7,053 bases of DNA from an uncultured Blautia sp. (GCA_900552095.1 URYM01000093.1:1-7053), one strand, 5' to 3'. Shown: positions 1 to 6,447, numbered from the stretch's first letter. Notes: generated by a model from the letters alone, not told the origin. Made by a program: numbers and translations.

Positions 1-18
1 GATGTGTATAAGAGTCAG
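1..18. other. Probable Nextera transposase-end adapter remnant
   Basis: The first 18 bases match the Nextera mosaic-end sequence (GATGTGTATAAGAGACAG) at 17 of 18 positions; the only difference is T for A at base 15. The opposite end of the contig carries unmistakable adapter, which supports an artificial origin here too. The apparent ATG at position 4, giving residues MYKSQ, therefore lies in adapter sequence and is not the start of the gene that follows. The mismatch leaves some doubt. Confidence 0.8.
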
Positions 19-725
19 CTGCTGGACCGGCAGGTCCGCATCCTGAAGGTGCTGCCCCTGGAGGGGACCCGGCTGGCAGGAGCCCACTCCCTGGTGATCA
101 TGGACATCGTGGTGGAACTGGAGGGAGGAAGCCTGGCGAATGTGGAGGTGCAGAAGCTGGGCTACCGCTTCCCGGGACAGCGGAGCGCCTGCTATTCGGC
201 AGACCTTCTTCTGCGGCAGTACAAAAGGGTGCGGGAGGAGAAACGGGAACGGTTCCATTACCGGGATATTAAAACGGTTTATACGGTAGTTTTGTTTGAA
301 CAGAGCCCGGACACCGGGCTGGAACTGGATCTGCTGCAGGAGTTCTGCTTTGTTCCGCTTGACATTTTCCAGCAGATCTATCACAATAAAGGTATCCGGG
401 ACAGACGGGATGCGTGGCTGGTTTTCCTGAGCATGGAGGAGCCGGAGGGGATCCTGGACCTTCTGGAGTGCTGCCCGGATTTTGGGAAGCTTACGAAGAG
501 ATCTATCGTTTATGCCGGAATGTGGAGGATATCATGGAAATGTTTTCGAGGGAACTGCAGGAACTGGACCGGAATACTGTACAGTATATGATGGATGAGA
601 TGCAGGAGGAGATCGACCAGCAGAAGGAGGAGATCAGCCAGCAGAAAGAAAAACTAGATCAAAAAGACAGGGAACTGGAAGAGCTGAGAAAGCGGATCCA
701 GGAACTGGAATCGGGAAAAGATTAA
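19..725 (+). pseudogene. Rpn/PD-(D/E)XK nuclease family transposase, 5'-truncated and frameshifted
   Basis: The fragment belongs to the Rpn family (recombination-promoting nuclease, PD-(D/E)XK fold), common in multiple copies in Clostridia. It shows the family core: an Asp in the MDIVVEL strand, then the E-V-Q catalytic motif in LANVEVQKLGYRFPGQRSAC, followed by YSADLLLRQY. Known Rpn proteins are DNA endonucleases linked to RecA-independent recombination or phage defence; the role of this copy is unknown. The 5' end is missing because the contig starts inside the gene. The frame is broken near 478-487: residues up to CCPDF are read from 19 in one frame, and EAYEEIYRLCRNVEDIMEMF to the stop at 723-725 is read in another. 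One extra base in the TTTTGGG run would restore it. The C-terminus is a coiled coil of heptads (DQQKEEI, SQQKEKL, DQKDREL, EELRKRI). From memory of the family, about 20 residues also seem missing between EQSP and DTGLEL. It may be a decayed copy, or the frameshift may be a sequencing error. Confidence 0.85.
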
Positions 726-729
726 GATT

Positions 730-757
730 GGGCTGCCGTTAGGCAGCCTGAGTTTTT
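730..757 (+). terminator. Rho-independent terminator after the Rpn-family gene
   Basis: A perfect 7-bp GC-rich stem, GGCTGCC (731-737) with GGCAGCC (742-748), closes a 4-base loop and is followed by five T residues at 753-757. It starts a few bases after the stop codon and separates the Rpn fragment from the superoxide dismutase gene. Confidence 0.9.
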
Positions 758-815
758 AGTTCGATTATTCTGAAAAGAGCAGTATTATTTCAATCATCTT
801 TTCATAGGGTGTAAA

Positions 816-822
816 AAGGAGG
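816..822 (+). promoter_or_regulatory. Ribosome binding site that selects the second ATG of the SOD gene
   Basis: AAGGAGG directly abuts the ATG at 823, leaving no spacer, but sits 6 bases before the in-frame ATG at 829. Normal spacing favours 829 as the start. No strong promoter is visible in the preceding 60 bases; a TATTAT at 783-788 with a poor -35 is the best candidate and is not convincing. Confidence 0.75.
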
Positions 823-828
823 ATGCGT

Positions 829-1509
829 ATGAATTGTTGTTTTCCGTTTATAAATGAACCGCTTCCCTATGGATATGAAGAGCTGGAACCCTGTATCGAT
901 GGGAAGACGATGTATCTGCATCATCAAAAACATCTGCAGAGTTACATTGACAACCTGAATCGACTGATAGAGGAAAATCCGGTACTGCAGAAATGGAACC
1001 TTCAGGAGCTTCTGACAAACTGGTGTAGACTTCCCTGTTATCTACAGGAACCGGTGCGGAGAAATGCAGGAGGAATCTATAATCATCGCTTTTATTTTGA
1101 GGGAATGATTCCAATCCGGGATCGGGAAACGGAAGGTTTCGGGAGAGAAAAGACAGAGGGGAATTTGGTAAAAAGAGAAATTGAGGAAGCCTTTGGCGGA
1201 AACGGAGATTTTCGGAATAGGTTTAAGACAGCAGCGCTGTCTGTTTTTGGTTCCGGTTATGCCTGGCTGGTATGGGAGAAGGGAAACTTTAAAATCGTGA
1301 CTTCAGTAAATCAGAATACACCAGATCTGAGTCGTCAACTTCCACTTCTGAATGTGGATGTCTGGGAACATGCATATTATCTGAAACATTATAATGACAG
1401 AAGTATGTATCTTGAAAATTGGTGTCGTCTGATCAACTGGAATCAGGTGCAGCTGCGCCTGAGGGAAGGAATGTCTGGGAGAAGAGCCTTAGGAAAAATG
1501 GCAGAATGA
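829..1509 (+). CDS. sodA: Superoxide dismutase, Fe/Mn family
   Basis: A cytoplasmic enzyme (no signal peptide) converting superoxide to hydrogen peroxide and oxygen. With the start at 829 it has 226 residues, somewhat longer than the usual 200-210. All four metal ligands are visible: His31 in MYLHHQKHLQSY, His86 in AGGIYNHRFYF, and Asp177 and His181 in DVWEHAYYL. Second-sphere His35 and Tyr39 are present. Gly82 plus Gln162 (VTSVNQNTPD) follow the pattern of Mn enzymes, where the active-site Gln comes from the C-terminal domain; Fe enzymes place it four residues before the second His. The metal is therefore more likely Mn or cambialistic, but this is inference. Oddities: Phe90 replaces the usual Trp of the YNHxFFW motif, Tyr144 replaces a common Trp in FGSGWAWL, and Cys22 occupies the position of His in LEPHFD. 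The C-terminus has a basic extension. The gene stands alone between a terminator and the next promoter. Confidence 0.93.
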   Translation: MNCCFPFINEPLPYGYEELEPCIDGKTMYLHHQKHLQSYIDNLNRLIEENPVLQKWNLQELLTNWCRLPCYLQEPVRRNAGGIYNHRFYFEGMIPIRDRETEGFGREKTEGNLVKREIEEAFGGNGDFRNRFKTAALSVFGSGYAWLVWEKGNFKIVTSVNQNTPDLSRQLPLLNVDVWEHAYYLKHYNDRSMYLENWCRLINWNQVQLRLREGMSGRRALGKMAE

Positions 1510-1527
1510 AAACACAGACAGGACGGC

Positions 1528-1557
1528 TGGACGTTTAAACCGGAACTGTGCTATACT
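1528..1557 (+). promoter_or_regulatory. Extended -10 sigma-A type promoter for the uup operon
   Basis: TGGACG (1528-1533) matches TTGACA at four of six positions. After an 18-base spacer comes TATACT (1552-1557), preceded by TG one base upstream (1549-1550), an extended -10. It lies 36 bases before the ATG of the ABC-F gene, in the 84-bp gap after the SOD stop, so the ABC-F and hydrolase genes probably have their own promoter. Confidence 0.6.
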
Positions 1558-1593
1558 CATAGTCAGGAAAGAAAAGACGGAGTGAGAGAACAG

Positions 1594-3399
1594 ATGAATA
1601 TACTGAACATTGAACATATCAGCAAAGTATTTGGAGAGAAAATTATTTTTGAAGATGCCTCTTTTGGTGTGCATCAGGGGGATAAGATTGGTATTGTGGG
1701 AATCAACGGCACGGGGAAAACTACGCTTCTGAAAATGGTGGCGGGATTGGAAGAGCCGGATCAGGGGCAGATCGTGCGTCAGAACGGACTGAAAATTGCT
1801 TATCTGCCTCAGAATCCTGAATTTCCGGAAAATGCCACAATTTCCTCCTATGCACTGGATGAGAGGGAAGCAAACAGCTGGCAGGTACAGAGTAATCTGA
1901 ACAGGCTGGGGATCACAGACTGGGAAGCAAGGCTGGATCAGCTCTCTGGCGGGCAGAGAAGAAAGGTGGCTATGGCAAAAGCGCTGGCGGCAGATTTTGA
2001 TATGCTGCTTCTGGATGAGCCGACCAATCATCTGGATCAGGAAATGATCGTATGGCTGGAAGAGTATCTGAGAAATTATAGAGGCGTACTTATGATGGTA
2101 ACCCATGACCGGTATTTCCTGGATCGGGTGTCTAACCGGATACTTGAAATCAGCCGGGGGTCTATGTACAGTTATGAGGCAAATTATTCCCGTTTTCTGG
2201 AGTTGAAGGCGGAGAGGGAAGAAATGGAACTGGCTTCTGAGAGAAAGAGGCAGAGCATTCTGCGGATGGAGCTGGAGTGGGCAAAACGGGGATGCCGGGC
2301 AAGGACTACGAAACAGCGAGCCCGTCTGGAGCGTCTGGAGGCTTTGAAAAATGGAAAAGCTCCCGCAGCAGATCAGGTAGTGGAGATGGATGCGGTGGAG
2401 ATCCGGATGGGGAAGAAAACCATAGAACTGCATGATGTGAGCAAGGGGTATGACGGAAAAGATCTGCTCCGAAATTTTTCTTATACTGTTCTGAGGAATC
2501 AGCGGCTGGGAATTATCGGGCCTAACGGCTGCGGTAAATCTACACTGATCAAGATGATCGCAGGTCTTGAGCAGCCGGATGAGGGAACAATCGAGATCGG
2601 GGAGACTATCCGAATTGGTTATCTGGCTCAGGAGGAGCCGGATATGAACACAGACCGGAGAGTGATCGATTATGTGAAAGATATTGCAGAATACGTGCAG
2701 ACCCGGGAAGGAAGGATCAGTGCGTCTCAGATGCTGGAACGATTTTTATTTACTCCGGATATGCAGTATACACCTGTCTCAAAACTCTCCGGCGGTGAGA
2801 AGCGCAGACTGTATCTGCTGTCTGTTCTGGTCAGCGGCGTCAATGTACTGCTTCTGGACGAGCCTTCTAATAATGTGGACATTCCTACGCTGACGGTTCT
2901 GGAGGATTTTTTAAATGCCTTTTCGGGAATTGTTATTGCTGTTTCCCACGACCGCTATTTCCTGGACAATGTGGCGGATCGAATTTTTGCTTTTGACGGA
3001 CAGGGGGGACTCCAGCAGTATGAAGGAGGTTACACCGATTATCTGGAGGCAAGAGAAAGAAGAGGCGTCTTTTCCGATAGCCCTGAGCAAAAAGAAGGGA
3101 AAAGAGAAGGCGGAGAAAAGAAGACGACTGCCAGAAACTGGAAACAGAATCAGCCGGCAAAATTCAAATTTACTTATAAAGAACAGAAAGAGTTTGAGGT
3201 AATTGATGACGAGATCGCGTCACTGGAAGAGAAGATAGAAAAGCTGGATCAGGAAATGCTTCAAAATGCGACGAATTCGGGAAAACTAAATGAGCTGATG
3301 GCGCAGAAGGAGCAGGCGGAGCATCTGCTGGAAGAAAAAATGGATCGCTGGGTGTATCTGAATGATCTGGCGGAGCGCATTGAAAAGCAAAAGGGATAA
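1594..3399 (+). CDS. uup: ABC-F family ATPase, Uup type
   Basis: A soluble tandem ABC ATPase of the ABC-F class, with no membrane segments, expected to act on the ribosome rather than in transport; Uup and its Bacillus relative YfmR are linked to rescue of stalled translation. From the ATG at 1594 (601 residues): first nucleotide-binding domain with Walker A GINGTGKT (36-43), signature LSGGQ (117-121), Walker B LLLDEPTNHLD (138-148) and His171. Next is the charged inter-domain linker (about 200-252, with EWAKRGCRARTTKQRARL), the P-site tRNA-interacting element in this class. The second domain has Walker A GPNGCGKS (309-316), LSGGE (398-402) and Walker B LLLDEPSNNVD (419-429). A coiled-coil C-terminal domain (about 525-601, KFTYKEQKEFEV onwards) is the hallmark of Uup. 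The second Walker B reads PSNNVD rather than PTNxLD, though the catalytic Asp-Glu pair is kept. A GTG at 1582 is also in frame, but family members begin near MNxLNIEHISK and GGAG at 1579-1582 better serves the ATG. It probably forms an operon with the hydrolase 29 bp downstream. Confidence 0.93.
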   Translation: MNILNIEHISKVFGEKIIFEDASFGVHQGDKIGIVGINGTGKTTLLKMVAGLEEPDQGQIVRQNGLKIAYLPQNPEFPENATISSYALDEREANSWQVQSNLNRLGITDWEARLDQLSGGQRRKVAMAKALAADFDMLLLDEPTNHLDQEMIVWLEEYLRNYRGVLMMVTHDRYFLDRVSNRILEISRGSMYSYEANYSRFLELKAEREEMELASERKRQSILRMELEWAKRGCRARTTKQRARLERLEALKNGKAPAADQVVEMDAVEIRMGKKTIELHDVSKGYDGKDLLRNFSYTVLRNQRLGIIGPNGCGKSTLIKMIAGLEQPDEGTIEIGETIRIGYLAQEEPDMNTDRRVIDYVKDIAEYVQTREGRISASQMLERFLFTPDMQYTPVSKLSGGEKRRLYLLSVLVSGVNVLLLDEPSNNVDIPTLTVLEDFLNAFSGIVIAVSHDRYFLDNVADRIFAFDGQGGLQQYEGGYTDYLEARERRGVFSDSPEQKEGKREGGEKKTTARNWKQNQPAKFKFTYKEQKEFEVIDDEIASLEEKIEKLDQEMLQNATNSGKLNELMAQKEQAEHLLEEKMDRWVYLNDLAERIEKQKG

Positions 3400-3428
3400 A
3401 TTTTCGGGAGAAAAGAGGAGAGACAGGA

Positions 3429-4253
3429 ATGTATATTCGCAATCTGGTGGAAGATACAGTGGGAGAAAACGGGATGGGCTGCGAGCATGGGCTGAGTTTT
3501 TATGCAGAGACACCGGGACATAAACTTCTTTTTGATGTGGGAGCTACGGGCCTTTTCCTGGAAAATGCCAGAAAAGCCGGAATTGATCTGGGACAGGTAG
3601 ATACGGTTATCATTTCTCACGGTCATTACGATCACGGCGGTGGTCTGGCAGAATTTCTGAAGATTAACAAAAAGGCGAAGATCTATCTGAGGAGCAGTGC
3701 CTTTGTTCCTCATGTATCCATACATGGGGAAACAATTCATGCAATTGGTTTGGATCAGGGACTCCGGGGAAATCCCCGGCTTCATTTTTTAAGTGAGCCG
3801 ATCTGGCTGGATCAGGAACTGTTTCTTTTCGGGGATGTGACAGAGCGGAAATTTTGGGCAGACTCTAATCGCAGGCTGCGCCTGGGAGAGGAAGGTTTTC
3901 CACAGGATAATTTTGACCATGAACAGAATCTTTTCCTTCGGGCGGAAGGAAAAGAGATTCTGTTTGCCGGATGTTCCCACTGTGGAATTGTTAATATTCT
4001 GGAAAAGTGCCGAAAACTGACGGGGACAGAACCTGACGCTGTGATCGGAGGCCTCCATCTGATGAATCCCCGGGGATCAGAAGAGCCGGATCAGGAACTG
4101 ATTGACGGAACAGCAGAGTATCTGGCCGCTACAAAAGCCAGATATTTTACAGGACACTGCACCGGAACAGAGGCATTTCTGAGACTCAGAGAAAAGCTGG
4201 GGGAGAAGATTACATACGTACATACAGGAGAGGAGGTTTTAGTTTCATCATAA
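3429..4253 (+). CDS. MBL-fold metallo-hydrolase, dihydropterin synthase-like (DHPS-like) group
   Basis: A 274-residue metallo-beta-lactamase-fold protein. The metal-binding motif HGHYDH is at residues 64-69 (His64, His66, Asp68, His69), with further ligand candidates His184 in GCSHCGIVNI and His210 in GGLHL. The opening VEDTVGENGMGCEHGLSFY, the FDHEQNLFL segment and the final TGHCTG motif fit the group that includes archaeal 7,8-dihydropterin-6-methyl-4-(beta-D-ribofuranosyl)aminobenzene 5'-phosphate synthase. In bacteria this group is mostly of unknown substrate, so no reaction can be assigned. No signal peptide or membrane segment is seen. AGGAG at 3416-3420 lies 8 bases before the ATG. The 29-bp gap from the ABC-F stop and the lack of a terminator between them suggest co-transcription, without indicating a shared function. 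Confidence 0.9.
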   Translation: MYIRNLVEDTVGENGMGCEHGLSFYAETPGHKLLFDVGATGLFLENARKAGIDLGQVDTVIISHGHYDHGGGLAEFLKINKKAKIYLRSSAFVPHVSIHGETIHAIGLDQGLRGNPRLHFLSEPIWLDQELFLFGDVTERKFWADSNRRLRLGEEGFPQDNFDHEQNLFLRAEGKEILFAGCSHCGIVNILEKCRKLTGTEPDAVIGGLHLMNPRGSEEPDQELIDGTAEYLAATKARYFTGHCTGTEAFLRLREKLGEKITYVHTGEEVLVSS

Positions 4254-4272
4254 AAATCATTGAAATTAAATG

Positions 4273-4315
4273 AAAAAAGCAAGGACACTGATTTTTTCAA
4301 TGACCTTGCTTTTTT
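4273..4315. terminator. Bidirectional terminator between convergent genes
   Basis: AAAAAAGCAAGG (4273-4284) pairs perfectly with CCTTGCTTTTTT (4304-4315) over 12 bp with a 19-base loop. Because the stem is flanked by A on one side and T on the other, it can end transcription from the hydrolase gene on the plus strand and from the catalase remnant on the minus strand. It lies 19 bases after one stop codon and 15 bases after the other. Confidence 0.88.
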
Positions 4316-4330
4316 AATTATATTGTTTTC

Positions 4331-4852
4331 TTATCGACAGTTGTCACAGCTTGCTTTGCATGGATTATCAAAACTGGGGTTAAAGGCGAAGAAATTCTTT
4401 TCATCCAGCTGATCCAGAACAGACTGGAGTGCTTCGCCAAATCGTTGATAGTGTACAACCTCTCGGGCTCTTAAGAAGCGGATGGGATCGGCAACTTCTG
4501 GATCCTTCGCTACGCGCAGGATATTGTCATAAGTGGTTCTGGCTTTCTGCTCTGCTGCCAGGTTTTCATGAAGATCTGTGATGGGATCCCCCTTCGACTG
4601 GAACTGATTGGCATTAAAGGGGACACCGCCTGCCGCCTGCGGCCAGATTGCGGCAGTGTGATCCACATAATAGGGAGCAAAACCCGAACATTCAATTTCT
4701 TCCATGGTCATATTGGCAGTCAGTTGATGAACAATCGTAGAGACCATCTCAAGGTGCGCGAGTTCTTCTGTACCAATATCATTTAACACTCCCATACAGA
4801 TTCTGTTCGGAGCGGTAAAGCGCTGAGACAGATAACGCAGAGAAGCACTCAT
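4331..4852 (-). pseudogene. cotJC: Manganese catalase (CotJC type), 5' part removed by the adjacent element
   Basis: Manganese catalases split hydrogen peroxide at a di-manganese centre in a ferritin-like bundle; CotJC forms sit in spore coats. This 173-residue ORF begins with MSASLRYLSQRF, which aligns inside the family rather than at its start. Ligand residues visible are Glu30 and His33 (TEELAHLEM), Glu101 (AAEQKAR) and His134 (REVVHYQRFGEAL). The first ligand, a Glu in the GE just before SASLRYLSQ, is encoded by GAA at 4853-4855, one codon upstream of the only usable ATG. Reading further upstream in frame gives G-G-P-D-G-E and then TAA at 4871-4873, so homology continues to that stop and ends there. 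Roughly 35 N-terminal residues are missing. There is no correctly spaced ribosome site: the AGGAGG at 4867-4872 is the G-G codons themselves, 14 bases from the ATG. The C-terminus ends in a cysteine cluster, CKASCDNCR. It is most likely the 3' part of a gene interrupted by integration. Confidence 0.88.
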
Positions 4853-4867
4853 TTCACCATCAGGCCC

Positions 4868-4894
4868 TCCTTATAGTAGTACCAGATGAAAAAA
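4868..4894. other. Probable element-chromosome junction (attachment site half)
   Basis: On the minus strand the recombinase stop (TAG, 4895-4897) is followed by 21 bases of non-coding sequence and then TAA-GGA-GGG-CCT (4873 down to 4862), where catalase homology begins. CotJC relatives read Q-Y-G-G here, so the TA of a Tyr codon is probably the last shared sequence and the crossover lies at or close to the GGAGGGCC. The exact 2-bp crossover cannot be set without the other end of the element or an uninterrupted relative. Confidence 0.6.
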
Positions 4895-6376
4895 CTATTT
4901 AAGATAAAAATAAAAAGTCATGTGTTCAGTGGATTTGTCATAGACTATTTTTTCGATAAAAGTTCGCAAAAAGGATCCCTTCATCTCGTTATCAACCTGA
5001 TTGTCCTTCAGCAGATCCACGGCCGTCTGGATCCGATCTAAAAGATCTTCTTTTTTAGGTTTTTCTTTTTCTGGGACAAATTGAGCTGCCTCTATTAATT
5101 TTTTAATCTGTTCACGTTCAGAATTGATTCGGGAACGATTCTCCTTATACTCCTCAATGCTATCAATGCCGTTTTCATATGCCATTCGTACGCGCGCTTC
5201 TCGGAGATCCAGCCGCTTAAGATCGGATTGATACTTATCAAGATCAGGCGAAGACGGAAGATCGGGCGGATAGTAGGTATAATTGAATTCAACCCCATCC
5301 AGAAGGCTCTCGAGATAGGTAATCACGGCAGTCTCGGATTTTCTTATGCTCAAAGCATGGGAACCAGGGTGCATACCTTTGGCGTATTTCCAACATTGCC
5401 AAGATTTGTATTTTTCGTGGCCTCCGTAAGTAAGCGTAGCGCCGCAGGTGGAACACTTAAGCAATCCGGAAAGCCAATGTTTTGTGTAAGCGGTTCCGCG
5501 CCGGCGGAGAGGAGCATAGGAGGAAGCAAGGCGCGCCTGCGCTTTTTCGAACTCATCACGGGAGATAATCAGCTCGTGAGACCCTTCAACTTCGATCCCG
5601 TTCCAGGAAAGAGAGCCGATATAAAATTTGTTATGCAGGATGTAGACGATATTTCTGCGCTCAAAAACATTTCCACGGCGGGTCTTATATCCGGTTTCGT
5701 TTAGCTGCCGGGCGATGGAAGTGGGCTCGTAACCGTTATTGTAGAGCTGGAAAATCATCTTCACAATGGGAGCGGATTCTGGATCTGAAACAAAAGGAAG
5801 GCCGGGACCGGGTGATATATACCCTAGGGGAGGAGTACACTGATATCCACCGCGCCGTGCCTTTTCTGACATTCCGCGGGTTACCTCTCCGGAAAGGTTA
5901 ATGGAATAATATTCATCCATCCACTCTATGATGCGCTCGATCAGGCTGCCGAAGGGGCCGTCGATCAAAGGCTCGGAAGTACTGACAACATCGATTCCAC
6001 ATTGCTTTTTGAGCATGGACTTATAGACAATAGATTCTTCCTGATTTCGGGCAAATCGAGAAAATTTCCACAGTAAAAGAACCCGAAAAGGTGCGGGAGA
6101 CTGCTTTGCGATACCGATCATGCGCTGAAACTCCGGGCGTTTTTTTGCCTGCCGGCCGGAAATGCCGTTCTCAATAAAAATAAATTCTTTTTTGATCCGG
6201 ATGCGATGAGCGGAAGCGTAGTCCAAAATGACACGGAGCTGTCCATCTGGGGAGAGTTCCTCTTGCTTATCTGTGCTTACACGGATATAAGCAGCTCCGT
6301 CCTGCCAGTCGTCTGGCAAGGGGAGAGAACAAAAATGTTCATCAAAATATTTGCCATAGATTTCATCAAGTAACAT
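4895..6376 (-). CDS. Large serine recombinase (site-specific integrase)
   Basis: A 493-residue DNA recombinase that would integrate or excise its element at short attachment sites. The resolvase domain covers about residues 27-170, with catalytic Ser34 in YIRVSTDKQ and catalytic-type arginines Arg107 and Arg110 in KFSRFARN. The recombinase domain follows at about 175-290 (GYQCTPPLGY, NIVYILHNKFYIG). A zinc-ribbon comes next, with Cys308 and Cys311 (CSTCG), Cys328 and probably His336. A helical, charged C-terminal region (about 390-450) resembles the coiled coil that controls direction in this family. I chose the ATG at 6376 because AAGGAG (6390-6385) lies 8 bases before it and the protein begins MLLDEIYGKYF. 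The 51 extra codons upstream are an AT-rich, Leu/Phe-rich artefact overlapping the promoter. The stop is 42 bp from the ATG of the catalase remnant on the same strand with no terminator between, so read-through is likely. All catalytic residues are present, so the enzyme may be active. Confidence 0.93.
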   Translation of the reverse strand: MLLDEIYGKYFDEHFCSLPLPDDWQDGAAYIRVSTDKQEELSPDGQLRVILDYASAHRIRIKKEFIFIENGISGRQAKKRPEFQRMIGIAKQSPAPFRVLLLWKFSRFARNQEESIVYKSMLKKQCGIDVVSTSEPLIDGPFGSLIERIIEWMDEYYSINLSGEVTRGMSEKARRGGYQCTPPLGYISPGPGLPFVSDPESAPIVKMIFQLYNNGYEPTSIARQLNETGYKTRRGNVFERRNIVYILHNKFYIGSLSWNGIEVEGSHELIISRDEFEKAQARLASSYAPLRRRGTAYTKHWLSGLLKCSTCGATLTYGGHEKYKSWQCWKYAKGMHPGSHALSIRKSETAVITYLESLLDGVEFNYTYYPPDLPSSPDLDKYQSDLKRLDLREARVRMAYENGIDSIEEYKENRSRINSEREQIKKLIEAAQFVPEKEKPKKEDLLDRIQTAVDLLKDNQVDNEMKGSFLRTFIEKIVYDKSTEHMTFYFYLK

Positions 6377-6384
6377 AGTACCAT

Positions 6385-6390
6385 CTCCTT
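6385..6390 (-). promoter_or_regulatory. Ribosome binding site of the recombinase gene
   Basis: AAGGAG read on the minus strand, 8 bases before the ATG at 6376. It decides the start: the longer reading frame from 6529 has no comparable site, and the nearer upstream ATG (inside GGAGATGG) is out of frame. Confidence 0.8.
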
Positions 6391-6411
6391 TATAAAAAAA
6401 TATGAAAAAAG

Positions 6412-6447
6412 AGTATAAAAATAACAGCAAGAGGGAACGAATGTTCC
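6412..6447 (-). promoter_or_regulatory. Candidate LexA-type operator and promoter of the recombinase
   Basis: GGAACGAATGTTCC (6434-6447) is a perfect palindrome containing GAAC-N4-GTTC, the core of the Gram-positive LexA (DinR) box. The outer bases are G and C, where the Bacillus consensus has C and G. On the minus strand TATACT (6417-6412) is a plausible -10, and the -35 position 17-18 bases upstream falls inside the palindrome, so a bound repressor would block the promoter. The -35 itself is poor (TCGTTC or TTCGTT). A second palindrome, GCTTGCAAGC (6448-6457), lies next to it. SOS control of the recombinase is inference. Confidence 0.5.

Noticed and set aside
19..725. Programmed -1/+1 frameshift in the Rpn-family gene
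   Set aside because: TTTTGGG is not a typical slippery heptamer, no stimulatory stem follows closely, and the family is normally read in one frame.
1489..2433. Long minus-strand open frame of 314 codons opposite the ABC-F gene
   Set aside because: It is antisense to a well-supported gene, rich in His, Pro, Cys and Leu as expected from the complement of that gene, and resembles no protein I know.
3261..3785. Minus-strand open frame of 174 codons across the ABC-F/hydrolase junction
   Set aside because: It is antisense to the ends of two real genes and has no recognisable domain; its composition fits a shadow frame.
4568..4786. Plus-strand open frame opposite the catalase remnant
   Set aside because: It is a shadow of the catalase coding sequence with no homology evident to me.
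4854..4862. A tiny minus-strand ORF (M-V-K) whose stop overlaps the catalase ATG, suggesting translational coupling
   Set aside because: The ATG-GTG-AAA-TGA arises from the G-D-G-E codons of the catalase itself; it is more simply a by-product of truncation.
5228..5704. Plus-strand open frame of 158 codons within the recombinase gene
   Set aside because: It lies wholly opposite the conserved recombinase coding sequence, with no ribosome site and no recognisable motif.
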